Shown: piece by piece, positions 55,601 through 64,000 of the stretch
How positions within the stretch are numbered: position 1 is the stretch's first letter
How the letters are laid out: every line of letters begins with the position of its first letter
Translations under genes and position numbers: made by a program
Notes under the pieces: generated by a model
What the model was told of the DNA's origin: nothing
Seen by the model: the letters and a program-made list of their open reading frames with translations, nothing else
The model's database searches: none
NCBI RefSeq assembly: GCF_029873635.1
Contig: NC_080422.1
Coordinates: forward strand, 1,406,001 to 1,470,000
Direction: 5' to 3'
Origin: Malania oleifera
Lineage: Eukaryota > Streptophyta > Magnoliopsida > Santalales > Ximeniaceae
Length of the DNA: 64,000 bases

Positions 55601-58524
55601 TGATTGTGGCTGAACCCTCACTGTGTCATTTTGGAGTGGACAACTTCTTGTCCTTGATTCTCCGCCATTGTAATCACCACGATCATCTCCAAAAATATCT
55701 TTTGGCTGAATGGGCTTTTACCACGTGGTTGTTCCTTCTTCAGCCATGTGGCCTTCTCGGAGGTGCTCAAAGATGGCACAAACAAGAAGCTATACTGCAC
55801 ATCAATTTTTATTGAGAGAATAAAATTTGTTGTCAGATAAATGTCAAGATCTTGGAAAAGCAGTTATTACCCAAGGTTAGGAGGGCTGAGAAAATCTTGG
55901 AATCAGCTTACTTCTTTATATAGAACTTTAAATTTAAATTTTTTGTGTGTTATATTATATGACCAGCAAGTCATTTGGAGAATTTCCCAAATATTGCTGT
56001 ATGGTTTATTCTGGGCAATTGCCAGATAAGACATACATTTTGCCTTTTAAATGATTTTTAGATGTTGCATTGCAGTTTTGAAAACCTCCTTGGTGAGTAT
56101 TGGGTTGGTACAGTAATTCGATTAATTAATCAAATTAACTAAAAAATTTTGGTTCAAGAATCTTGTTAACCAAACCAAACCAAACCAATATTCCATATTA
56201 ACTGAACCCCAAAACCAGCCAAACCGAATTTTAGTTAAATCAGTTAACCGATTTTAACTGAATTAATATATATAATATGTATAAGATATTTAAAATTTTA
56301 ATGTATACAGGTTGATTCAATTAACCTGAAGGGGAGCCTAGGTGCAACGGTAAAGTCGTCGTCGTGTGACCTCGAGGTCACGGGTTTGAGGCGTGATATG
56401 TTGGGCTTTGTGGAGCCTAGTTATGTTTAATCCATGGAGCGAAGGCCTGGGCCTATCGGCCAGAAATACTAAGAGTCTCACCCAAGTGCTCGACCATAAA
56501 GACCTTGAAGGGCGACCAAGTCGAGATTCTGAGATATCCTGAAGGATGAAATCCCGAGAGGCTCGACCATCATCTCGACCAGCAAGACTTCATGGTGTGA
56601 CTAGGTCGAGAATGCTAAAGTTCAAGATTCCTGATTTCCCGCGAGGCTCGACTAGGTTGTGACCATGAGGAATAGAGGTGCGACTAGGTCGACGGCGACG
56701 ATCTTTTGTGCGAGATTTCGGCAGAACTTTCCTATTTCAAAAGTTATGATCTTGTACACCCTAAGATATATATTTCTAGAGTTCGTTTATGTGTGTAGAG
56801 CGGTATAGAGTGCTATAGAAGTGTGGAGAAAGTGTGAGACTCTTGTGTGCATGATCCAAAGGTGTTTGCTTTGGTATTAAAGGTGTGTGCACATTGTTTC
56901 TTCCTTGTTGAGAGTGAGAGAAACTGTAATTGCTACACTTTGTATACTTCCCTGATAATAGTGAAATCCCTGCAACTCCGTGGACGTAGGCAAAATTGCC
57001 GAACCACGTAAATGTTGTCTTGTGTGTGCGCATGCTTATTTTTCTTTGGCGTGTGCTTGTCTCTATCTTGTTTCTCACAGGTTTTGTGTTCTAGGAACTT
57101 CCGTGTGTTTGGTTATTCCCCTTACATGATAGCAGTCTCTTGTGAAAATATAAGGCAAGGCTGCGTACTATAGACCCATCGTTGGTCCGCTCCTTCCCTG
57201 TACCCCCGCAGGAGTTTTGTGCACTAGGCTATGCTTTTTTATTTTTTTGGTTAATTTGGTTAACCTAACATATTAAACCCCAAAACTGAACTGAAAATCG
57301 AAAACTGAAATTCAGTGAAAATGAATACAGAACCAAACCGAATAAATTTTTAATTGAACCGAATAGACCGAATTTACTCGGTTAATTCGGTTTTGGCCAA
57401 ATTATGCTCACCTGTACTCCGTTTGAGTTTGGTTGCCAGTGATGTTTTCAGTCAATGGTTTTCAGATGTTCACTTTGCCCATTGAATTTTTTTATTCTGT
57501 GTAATATTTTCACATGGGGTAATTTTTATCATTCCTATACAACAAACATTGTCATTTGACTTCTAGACAAAGCCTTTATGCCACATGAGTTTGTGTCTAA
57601 TCTTTTGAAATGAAGTTTACTGTTTTTTTATGTGTTCTCTTTAGGTTAAGATTGTTTATTATAAGCGCTAGTAAAACTCCAAAGAGAGATTTTGTTCTGA
57701 AACTTTGAAAACTGCAATCTTGAATTTAAGGCCAATGATAAGATTCTGCCGGATTTTGGCCTTTGGCTTCAGAGCTATGAAACATCAATCTAGAATTGAT
57801 GTTCTCCTGGAATCCAGATTAATCCTCGTTGTTTTTTGTTCTTGATGGCCTTTTGAATAAAATTTCTAATTCACTAATGGCTGGGTTAATACATTGTGGT
57901 ACTAGTACTGAAATTCCTTCTCCACTTGGACCGACTAATTGTGCATGGTGCAAGTTGAACTTTAGCTGAGCTGCTTAATGGTTTCATGTGTTACTGAATT
58001 TGCATGTGAATTACGTTCATGTTTGTAAACTAGGTGCCATTAGGTCTATGAGTTGAAAATCTTCTATAGTGAACTTATTTTGATTCACATTCATGAAAAG
58101 TATACTGCCAACCCGTATGTTTGTGGTGGTTCTTGCTCCCGTGAGATATGCCATTTTAGCATCTTTTCTACATATTTTTGAAAAACTTTATTGGATCATT
58201 TATGTGTATGGGGGTATGACAGTTTGTGGTTGATCTATACATTGACGAGTTTAACATATATGTATGAATGTTATCTCCATTGTCTTATTTTCTTCCATTG
58301 CTCGTGCAGGCTGAAAGTGCTATTGCTGCTCTCAACTGTAGTGGGGTGATTTTGGGTTCATTACCAATAAGGTCGAAGGCCATGCTGCTTCTACTTTTTT
58401 CTGTTTTCAGCTTGCTGTGTTCTGCTTATTTATTATAATATAATCTGTTTTGTTATGCATAATCAGGGTAAGCCCATCAAAGACACCTGTTCGGCCGCGT
58501 GCTCCTCGGTTGCCTATTCATTGA
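49684..58524 (+). CDS. CID: CID8-13-type PAM2 and two-RRM protein (PABP-interacting), 10 coding exons
   Basis: Coding exons: 49684-50163, 50415-50525, 50607-50651, 50743-50815, 50927-51039, 51151-51210, 51297-51344, 51497-51565, 58310-58371 and 58467-58524. They total 1,119 nt, 372 residues plus stop, with frame kept across every GT-AG junction. Residues 118-132 hold the PAM2 motif LNPMAEEFVPPSL, which in this family binds the C-terminal MLLE domain of poly(A)-binding protein. A basic KRNGYVPGKRR stretch (161-171) is a likely nuclear localisation signal. RRM1 is about 187-262 (RNP2-like VYVSDI, RNP1-like LRFAFVEF) and RRM2 about 284-357 (IYCTNI, RIAFVEF). A Q/H-rich segment lies at 75-89. Length and order match Arabidopsis CID8-CID13, RNA-binding proteins thought to link PABP to mRNA metabolism. 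The exact paralogue is undecided. Intron 9 is 6,744 bp, far longer than the others, and full of transposon relics. Its downstream exon pair uses a GTCGAA donor at 58372. Confidence 0.93.
50235..50375. repeat. short MITE-like repeat in intron 1 of the CID-type gene
   Basis: A TTTGGTACTCGAGTTTG...CTTCAAACGCAAT unit of about 130 bp. Related sequences with TTTGG...CAAACGCAAC ends and a central ATAAAATTTGTCCAAATC-like core occur at 59212-59345 and 60118-60255. Termini are approximate. Confidence 0.5.
53850..54575 (+). mobile_element. L1-type LINE 3' end relic
   Basis: Conceptual translation gives IWKVKAPAKVEAFIWLAVLN followed, after frame changes, by ETASHLFLHC-like and WKCWRKLFGLF-like segments: the zf-RVT zinc-binding domain at the end of plant LINE reverse transcriptases. 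A 3' UTR follows, with CTTCATGAAATTATC and a poly(A) run at 54566-54575. Truncated at the 5' side and frameshifted, so inactive. It lies in intron 9 in the sense orientation. Confidence 0.8.
56399..57126 (+). mobile_element. Copia solo LTR with TGATA target duplication
   Basis: The 728-bp LTR runs TGTTGGGCTTTG...TTCCCCTTACA with identical TGATA at 56394-56398 and 57127-57131, inside the SINE. It has a cluster of GGTCGAG/CTCGACC motifs (56490-56695), a TATA-like GATATATATTTC near 56765, and CTCCGTGGACGTAGGC and TTGCCGAACCACG near 56980, typical of Copia LTRs. No coding sequence. Confidence 0.93.
56490..56695. repeat. cluster of GGTCGAG/CTCGACC motifs in Copia LTR U3
   Basis: Eight or so copies of CTCGACCA, GGTCGAGA and AGGTCGAC within 205 bp, directly upstream of the TATA-like site. 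Confidence 0.75.
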
Positions 58525-59210
58525 ACTGTCTATGCAGCTCCGAGAGTGTATAAACGCCCATGTAAAGATGCTTTACCATAATCATGGTCTGTCCATTTCA
58601 TATATAAATATATATACACACACACATATGTTGTGTTCTTGGCTTCCATGCCATGAAACTTGGTATTTGTAGGAGTTATGTTTATTCTAGTGAGTATAGA
58701 GGTGAATGGAACTTCGAGGCTATGGATAAAAAAATATATGTTTATGGTACCAAACTTTGGTATTGTTTGTCTGCAAATTGAACCCCCTTAGCTGTTTCAA
58801 AATCTCTATTCTGTCTAGATAGTTTCATGGTAGTAGTTCTTTTAAAATTTTATTTTTACTAACATTTTGTAATGGTGGTGTTTTTTTTTATGCTTTTGTT
58901 TTGTTTTTTGTTTGTTTTTCTTCTTTTGGTGTCAATTGGGAGCTCCCAATGACTTGAGATTTAGTCATTGGAAGCTCACAATGACTTGAGATTTAGTCTA
59001 TCTCACATTTCATCTCCAAGCATGCCTTTGAAGAGGCAAAATTGTGTGCAGTGATTATTATTCAAGAAGGATAATGTGGAAGAGGAGGTAATATTTGTTT
59101 GGAACTTATATTGGAGGGTCTTTTTGGTTTCTTTGTTTCTATGCTAGATGACTCTAGTCTTAAGCTTCATGTGGAGTAATTTTTGAGAATTTGTTTCCTT
59201 TTACCCTATA
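58525..59210 (+). other. CID: 3' UTR and downstream region of the CID-type gene
   Basis: T-rich DNA follows the stop codon; transcript end signals are plausible but not decisive. An imperfect direct repeat GA(A)GCTC(A/C)CAATGACTTGAGATTTAGTC occurs at about 58937 and 58969. Confidence 0.5.
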
Positions 59211-59211
59211 T

Positions 59212-59345
59212 TTGATGGGTCTTGGATTTGAAATTTTATTGGATTTAGACAAAATGTAATATAAATTTGTATTGAAATTTATCTAAATTCACGTAAAAAT
59301 TCAAATTCAAGGTTTGACACTCATGCTCTCAAACGCAACATTTGT
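59212..59345. repeat. short MITE-like repeat
   Basis: About 130 bp from GATGGGTCTTGGATTTG to CTCTCAAACGCAACATT, with ATTGGATTTAGACAAAATG and TGTAATATAAATTTG inside. It resembles 60118-60255 and 50235-50375. Confidence 0.5.
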
Positions 59346-59414
59346 TGCTGTTTTATTTTTATATATTTTTTTCTTTGGCTGCTGAATGACCTAAGCTAGA
59401 TTCTATGGAAATGT

Positions 59415-59906
59415 CTCTTAAGCCCCTGTTGGAACTTGGAAAATATTAGGAAAATATCAAAGAATTCATGTTTTCATATTTGGTTAACGAGGAAAGCAAG
59501 AAATGAAATATAGAATGAAATACAATAAAAAAGGAGTTTTCTCCTAATTTTCTTATCCTTTCATTTTCTTAAGCAAAATTCTTTATCCAAGTTGACTCGT
59601 TTGAAACTCAGAAAATATTAGAAAAAGGAAAGAAAGAAAAATATCAAGGAATCTACATTTTCATGTTTAGTTATCAAAGAAAGTGAGAAAGAAAATAAAA
59701 AGTATATCGAATCTATAAACAAAAAAATTATTTTATACATCATTGATATTTTGTTTTTTCTAATTTTTAGTCATGGTAAAACAAATTTTTATTTTTTATA
59801 GTATTTTATATAGAAGGAAAATACAAGGGAAAATATGTTTTTTCCTTAATTTGCTTTTCTTTCCTTTCCCCAAATAAAATCTTTAATCCAAATGGACCCT
59901 AAAGAA
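59415..59906. repeat. MITE-like element with an internal duplication
   Basis: It begins TTAAGCCCCTGTTGG and ends CCAAATGGACCCTAA, an imperfect inverted pair. Inside, a segment starting (A/C)AGAAAATATTAG(G)AAAA... recurs after about 170 bp, and AAATAAAATCTTTAATCC and AGCAAAATTCTTTATCC mark the two half-ends. Non-coding. Boundaries are moderate guesses. Confidence 0.5.
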
Positions 59907-60117
59907 ATTAGAATAGAAAATATGTTAACTTAAGCGCATCTTTTTTTCTTATTTTATATGATTTACAAATTAAGCACGTTTTTCACACATATGAAATTCT
60001 AATGTACTCAAATAAGGAAAGAATGATATTAATTATTTATACCTACTTTTTATTTAGTAAAAATTAACATGGTACAAAAAATCATATATATTTTCTAACA
60101 AATTTAAATTTAAACTA

Positions 60118-60255
60118 ACCCTATGTTTGGGAATTCATTAGATTTAGAATTGTATTGGATTTACATAAAATGTAATATAAAATTATATTAAAATTTGTCC
60201 AAATCTATTCAAGTTTAGTTTCAAGATCTGAAATTTTTGCTTCCAAACACAACGT
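60118..60255. repeat. short MITE-like repeat
   Basis: From ACCCTATGTTTGGGAATTC to TGCTTCCAAACACAACG, with imperfect inverted ends TGTTTGG and CCAAACA. It shares ATTGGATTTACATAAAATG and AATATAAAATTATATT with 59212-59345. Confidence 0.6.
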
Positions 60256-60798
60256 AAATCTTTTGTTGACCTAAAATTGAATAAAATTTTGATTACATTT
60301 TTTTAAGGCAGGGATATTTAAATTGTGATTGCAAATTTGGGTAATGTTAAATGATTTTTTAATTTATAAAAAAATTTATTTTAAAAATTGAGGTAGGACT
60401 ATGAGGACCCCCTGATTTTTCTACAGCCCATCGATTGCCTTTAACCTACAAGAATCATTTTCAAGCACTACTTTTTTGCATTTGACTCTTGCAATTAGTT
60501 GTGCCTCAAGGCTCAAACATGGTTCACTAACACATTTATTTTTTCATTTCGAAATGCGACTATTTACAATTATTTATAAGTCTTACCCGTTAATCTTTTG
60601 TCCTCTTCCACCGTTCGAATAAATTTCTACTTCGAGAATTTGAATCCTACCTTTCTCAAAAGTGCCCTTATATCAAGGTTTATAAAGTTTGAGAGACTAG
60701 TAAGCAATTACAGAATCTAATCTCACATCTTTTACACTAAACTTTCTAAATGTGTAGTATAAAATCTCGCTCTATTATAGTTTGTTTAATTTTGTTCA

Positions 60799-60799
<1 letters not shown>

Positions 60800-60842
<43 letters not shown>
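60800..60842. repeat. (ATT)n microsatellite
   Basis: About 14 ATT repeats. Confidence 0.95.
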
Positions 60843-60847
<5 letters not shown>

Positions 60848-62197
60848 GTTTGCTTAATTAACATTAGTATTGACCGACTTAATTTAATTTTCTAATTGTA
60901 TTTTTTCCATATGTATTTTTTTTTTCCAAAAGATTAGAGTTCAAAATAAAATTCAATCAAGATTAAAACACCTTTGATATTGCATCATTTTTTAGATTTC
61001 ACTACTCTAACTTTCAAATATATATATATATCTACCCAAAAGCCGATCCTAAGATTCAAATAGAGGTTTCTATTACGGGTATGAGAGTCATTAAAGATAT
61101 TAGTAAAACTCTTGATTTCACACTGGCTAGATAATAAGGTAATTAACAAAAATAAAAATATTAATGGCGGCCACATGAATGCATCTGCTCAAACTTTTCA
61201 AAGGTAAAAAGGTTTTCGTACGTATAGTGACACATTTATCTTAACTATTATGTTGGGAAGACAAGCGAGTGAGACCGGCACACATAAATCTTGTAAATGC
61301 ATTTTTGCTCGTGTGGGGCCCTTTACTAATGTCTTGTAGGAATACACTTAGGTGTTGACAACCCTATTACTTTTGTAAAATAAAAAAATTACATATAAAG
61401 AAGCTATGATGCGTGGAGGAGAAAAAAATTTCTTGCGTAAAGGATAGTGACATGAATCTATGCCTATTTTTGTTTCCTGGCAGACCTTACCATGTACAAA
61501 ACCGGAAGACGGTATTCAAAACAATCTAGCGTCCAATAAAACTATTTCAATAGCAACACGACACCCTTTTTCATCTAAAGTAAAGATTATTATAAGTGGG
61601 CTATAGTGAATATTACGTAGAAATGTAAATGACATATATTCAAAACCATGTAATGGCATTCAAAAAAAATCTAATGTCCAATTTAACTATTTCAATAGCT
61701 ATAGGTAACCCTTTCTTAATTTATTTTGAAAACTATCTAATTTGTCTTTTAAAAATAGAATAATTGAGATTTAAGTCTGCAATCTGTCAACTTTAATATG
61801 TTTAATCTTGACTTGTTTAATAAATAAGTTAATCGAGCTCTAGCTAGGCTCATTAATTAAATGAACGAGCTCAATTTTATTTATGTTCATGTTCGGCTCC
61901 TCGTAAATGACCTAAACAAGTATTAATGAACTAATCCTAGTCATTACCGAACCAAGCTCAAATAAATGCGTAATAGTACTATGTAATAACGCCCAAAAAT
62001 AATAGTTTTAAAGTAAAATTTCTACCAAACTCATATGTTACCAAAATGAAATTTCAATATTGAAATCTCCCATTACTAAATAATAGATAAGTTTTAAAGT
62101 ATCATAATCTCAAAACATTGTTAAAAGATGTTAAGAACCAAACAAGTCCTAACCCTTCTCGACTTCTCGAAAATGAAGGAGGCTAAGATGGCACTTC
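60843..62197. other. AT-rich intergenic DNA, no gene seen
   Basis: It contains an imperfect direct repeat of about 58 bp (around 61515-61573 and 61656-61713; shared ACTATTTCAATAGC) and nothing that I can assign to a gene. Confidence 0.55.
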
Positions 62198-62205
62198 TTG
62201 AATTC

Positions 62206-62567
62206 TAGGAGTGGCAAAACGGATCGAAACCCGACGGTTGACCGATGACTCGTTAGTTTAAATCGGGTTTGGGTTTAATATAAGTTGACTTGACCCTGTT
62301 TATTAAATGGATTATGCGGGTTCGAGTCAAGTCACCTGATTTATGGCCCATTTAAAAATAAAATGAGTGAGTATTTTTTTTTATAAAAAAAATGTCATTT
62401 TATATAAAAATTTTAAAATATTTTAAAATAAATAAATTATATATTTTAAACGGATGACCTATTTATTAAACGGGCAGATTAGTCAACCTGAATTTGAACC
62501 AAACTCATTTAATTCCGACCCATTTATAATGTTCAAGCCCAACCCCTTAACTTTTTTGCCACCCCAA
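62206..62567. mobile_element. hAT-type MITE with terminal repeats and 8-bp duplication
   Basis: The left end TAGGAGTGGCAAAA and the inverted right end TTGGGGTGGCAAAA match at 12 of 14 bases. The flanks TTGAATTC (62198-62205) and CTGAACTC (62568-62575) match at 6 of 8, as expected for an aged hAT target duplication. The 362-bp element is AT-rich and non-coding. It ends about 240 bp upstream of the TATA box of the next gene. Confidence 0.85.
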
Positions 62568-62805
62568 CTGAACTCCATTAACCGACCCTCCCACTCTCCA
62601 GCATGCGTGTTGACAATTTTAACCCTTCCACTTTCTTAAAAAATAATAATTTTTCAAAACCAGGAATTTCTCTTGTTCACTCTGCTTTTCAGTTCCCCCC
62701 GGATTTCCCTTCTGCGAGCTGCAACAGAAAAAGCTAGCAGCCTACGCATGAAGAAACCTCCCCCCTCTCCTCTCTCCCATCATCCGTTAAACCCCTTCAC
62801 ATTTC

Positions 62806-62812
62806 TATAAAA
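62806..62812 (+). promoter_or_regulatory. TATA box of the MGNC gene
   Basis: TATAAAA in TTCTATAAAACCATT, 111 bp before the start codon and followed by a CT-rich leader, the usual arrangement of plant core promoters. Confidence 0.75.
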
Positions 62813-62922
62813 CCATTCACTCAATTCTCGCCTCAGTTCCCAATTCATAACGTCTCTCCTTTTGTCCCTGTTCTCTCTGCAACCTCCGACCATCTCCCTC
62901 GCCACCTCACTCTCCGACGCCC

Positions 62923-63339
62923 ATGGGCAACTGCTTAACCAAGAGACCCCGAGCAAAGCCTCGCCCGCAACCCTCTCCGGGCGCCACCAGAAGGGTCTCC
63001 CCTGTCGCCAACTCCGTCCCCGAGATTTCAGAGTACACAAAGCCCCTGCTGGCGGAAGGAGTTCGTTCCTCCGGCAACGGCGTAGGCACGTGTAATCCCG
63101 AATTAAATATCTGCGGATGCGGGTCTCCGGCGGCCCCCGCGGATCCGGCGGAGGTTGGGATTAGGAGAATAAAGGTGATAATAACGAAGCAACAGCTCCG
63201 GGAATTGGTGTCGCAGACAACGTCGGTGGAGGGGATGCTGTTGGAGCTCAGGAGAGACGCGTCAGAGTACAGCGAGGACTCTTGCAGAGGGAACTGGCGG
63301 CCGGTGCTGGCAACCATCCCTGAGGAAACTCACCTGTAG
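62923..63339 (+). CDS. uncharacterised plant MGNC protein, 138 aa
   Basis: Intact single-exon frame with a good start context (CGCCCATGGGC) and a TATA box at 62806. The protein begins MGNC: Gly2 is a candidate for N-myristoylation and Cys4 for palmitoylation, which would place it at membranes. Residues 5-35 are basic and proline-rich. Residues 82-97 (RIKVIITKQQLRELVS) and the tail NWRPVLATIPE (124-134) are the conserved parts of a family of short plant proteins with the pattern KVVITKQQL...W.P.L..IPE. Cys57 and CGC at 64-66 are notable. Codon use is much more GC-rich than the surroundings, typical of many intronless plant genes. The biochemical role is not known to me; it is not a calcium sensor or kinase. 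Confidence 0.82.
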   Translation: MGNCLTKRPRAKPRPQPSPGATRRVSPVANSVPEISEYTKPLLAEGVRSSGNGVGTCNPELNICGCGSPAAPADPAEVGIRRIKVIITKQQLRELVSQTTSVEGMLLELRRDASEYSEDSCRGNWRPVLATIPEETHL

Positions 63340-64000
63340 GGATTTGCCATACCCATCTAGGAATTAATCTGATACATAAACTGGTCGTGTAATTTTCTCA
63401 ACTCGAGAATTGAGATTGACCATACATACCTGAAGAAAGCGATGGCAGGGGTAATTAAATTTATGTATACGCAGAGTTTTTTTTTTTGTCTTTTTAATTT
63501 TTTAAAAGGGTAAAGACATGTAATTAAATTAACCTTCTTAATATAACTTATAGCTCATTACTAAAATATAATTTTTATTTTGTTTTTTTTTTTTTAATAA
63601 AGCTTCCTATACTTTTTGAATGCTTGTTTCAATTCATTGTTGTCCCAAAAATAAATTTGTGTGGAGTTCATGATTAATGATTTAGTGTGTATAAGAATTT
63701 AATTATTTTTGTTGAAATTAAATTTTGGAAAATGAGGGACTATGAATGATACAATAGGTTTGGGTTCGATTATAAAGTAGATTTTAATATGATAATTATA
63801 ATTGAACTTATTTACTAAAATTTTAATTCAATTTGGCTGATTAATTTGAGGATTATAAATTGAGACAACGTCCAGATAAATATATACGCACACGTTCTTA
63901 AACTACATTAAATTTCTAAGAAGTAACATGACTTAATTTGCCATGAAAATCTGTAAATCAATTTATACGAAAACAAAAAAAAATAATGTTGATATTCTTT
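63340..64000. other. 3' UTR and AT-rich intergenic DNA
   Basis: T-rich runs near 63478-63490 and 63573-63595 and AT-rich DNA to the window end. No further gene seen. Confidence 0.6.

Larger units (their letters stand above)
56331..57248 (+). mobile_element. Au-type tRNA-derived SINE, split by a solo LTR
   Basis: The head GGGGAGCCTAGGTGCAACGG has box A at about 56341-56351, and box B GGTCACGGGTTTGAG is at 56376-56390. The body resumes after the LTR with CAAGGCTGCGTACTATAGAC and ends GTGCACTAGGCTATGCTTTTTT. Net length is about 185 bp, normal for Au SINEs. Flanking 18-mers at 56310-56327 and 57249-57266 match at 14 of 18 positions and look like an aged target duplication. Confidence 0.88.
56092..57412. 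mobile_element. hAT-like MITE carrying nested insertions
   Basis: The ends GGTGAGTATTGGGTTGGT (56092) and, inverted, GGTGAGCATAATTTGGCC (57412) form terminal inverted repeats, followed by GGTTAACCGAATT-rich subterminal DNA. The same end occurs on the decayed hAT at 5940. Without the SINE and LTR it is about 400 bp. Non-coding. An 8-bp target duplication could not be recognised with confidence. Confidence 0.75.
51566..58309 (+). other. CID: intron 9 of the CID-type gene (6.7 kb)
   Basis: Donor AATG|GTAATT at 51566 and acceptor GTGCAG ending 58309. Apart from the LINE, MITE, SINE and LTR described separately, it holds a local duplication (GCTGAGGGATGAAAATTTTTAAG at 51736-51782), an imperfect duplication of TTTAGTAGACTGGTTTT-type sequence near 51782-51870 and a (GA)n near 55172-55203. 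I see no other gene in it. Confidence 0.85.

Noticed and set aside
62780..63317. Two overlapping minus-strand frames opposite the MGNC gene
   Set aside because: They arise from GC-rich codon third positions; the plus-strand frame has the TATA box, start context and conserved family motifs.
1..64000. tRNA genes
   Set aside because: The only box A/box B pair I found belongs to the Au SINE at 56331; no cloverleaf-forming gene was recognised by eye.

Overview
This is a nuclear genome segment from a flowering plant, most likely a eudicot with a transposon-rich genome; I cannot name the species. The evidence is two plant genes (one with spliced exons), AT-rich intergenic DNA, Tekay/Del-type chromodomain Gypsy retrotransposons, SIRE-like Copia LTRs, Cassandra elements carrying 5S rRNA-like sequence, an Au-type SINE and hAT elements.

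Positions 1-47,789 are almost entirely nested transposable elements. From the left: an edge-truncated SIRE-like Copia LTR lies in or beside a decayed hAT transposon (about 1564-5940). The hAT interrupts a minus-strand Gypsy body (5941-12090), which is also split by a solo LTR (7801-10059, target duplication TGCAT). A Cassandra element truncated at 12805 follows, then Gypsy LTR remnants, a Copia end fragment, a complete Cassandra (17012-17755) and a Copia LTR holding a two-deep nest of Gypsy LTRs. The most complete retrotransposon is a plus-strand Gypsy (23814-38000) with 5' LTR, primer binding site, broken gag-pol, polypurine tract and 3' LTR. Its 5' LTR holds a second solo LTR that holds a third, its protease holds a Copia solo LTR, and its integrase core is deleted. 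Right of it lie a chimeric LTR junction at 38000, a minus-strand Gypsy gag-protease-RT fragment (39705-41900) and its nested 5' LTR (42218-46423).

Positions 49,150-58,860 hold a host gene in ten coding exons (372 aa) with a PAM2 motif and two RRM domains: a CID8-13-type poly(A)-binding-protein-interacting protein. Its ninth intron is 6.7 kb and holds a LINE relic and a three-level nest (hAT-like MITE, SINE, Copia solo LTR). After an AT-rich spacer with MITE-like repeats, a single-exon gene at 62,923-63,339 encodes a 138-aa plant protein beginning MGNC; a hAT MITE (62206-62567) lies just upstream.

The most unusual signal is shared by the Gypsy LTRs. Many copies, on both strands, contain an interval with a donor-like GTAAG start and a CAG/TAG end that is exactly 98 bp long in eight cases. 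A second, roughly 1.1-1.2 kb GTAAGG...TTTCAG interval follows and encloses a subfamily-specific minisatellite. Clusters of the 10-bp palindrome TCGTCGACGA sit upstream of the TATA box. I read this as a conserved multi-intron leader inside the LTR; it is an inference that RNA data could test directly.
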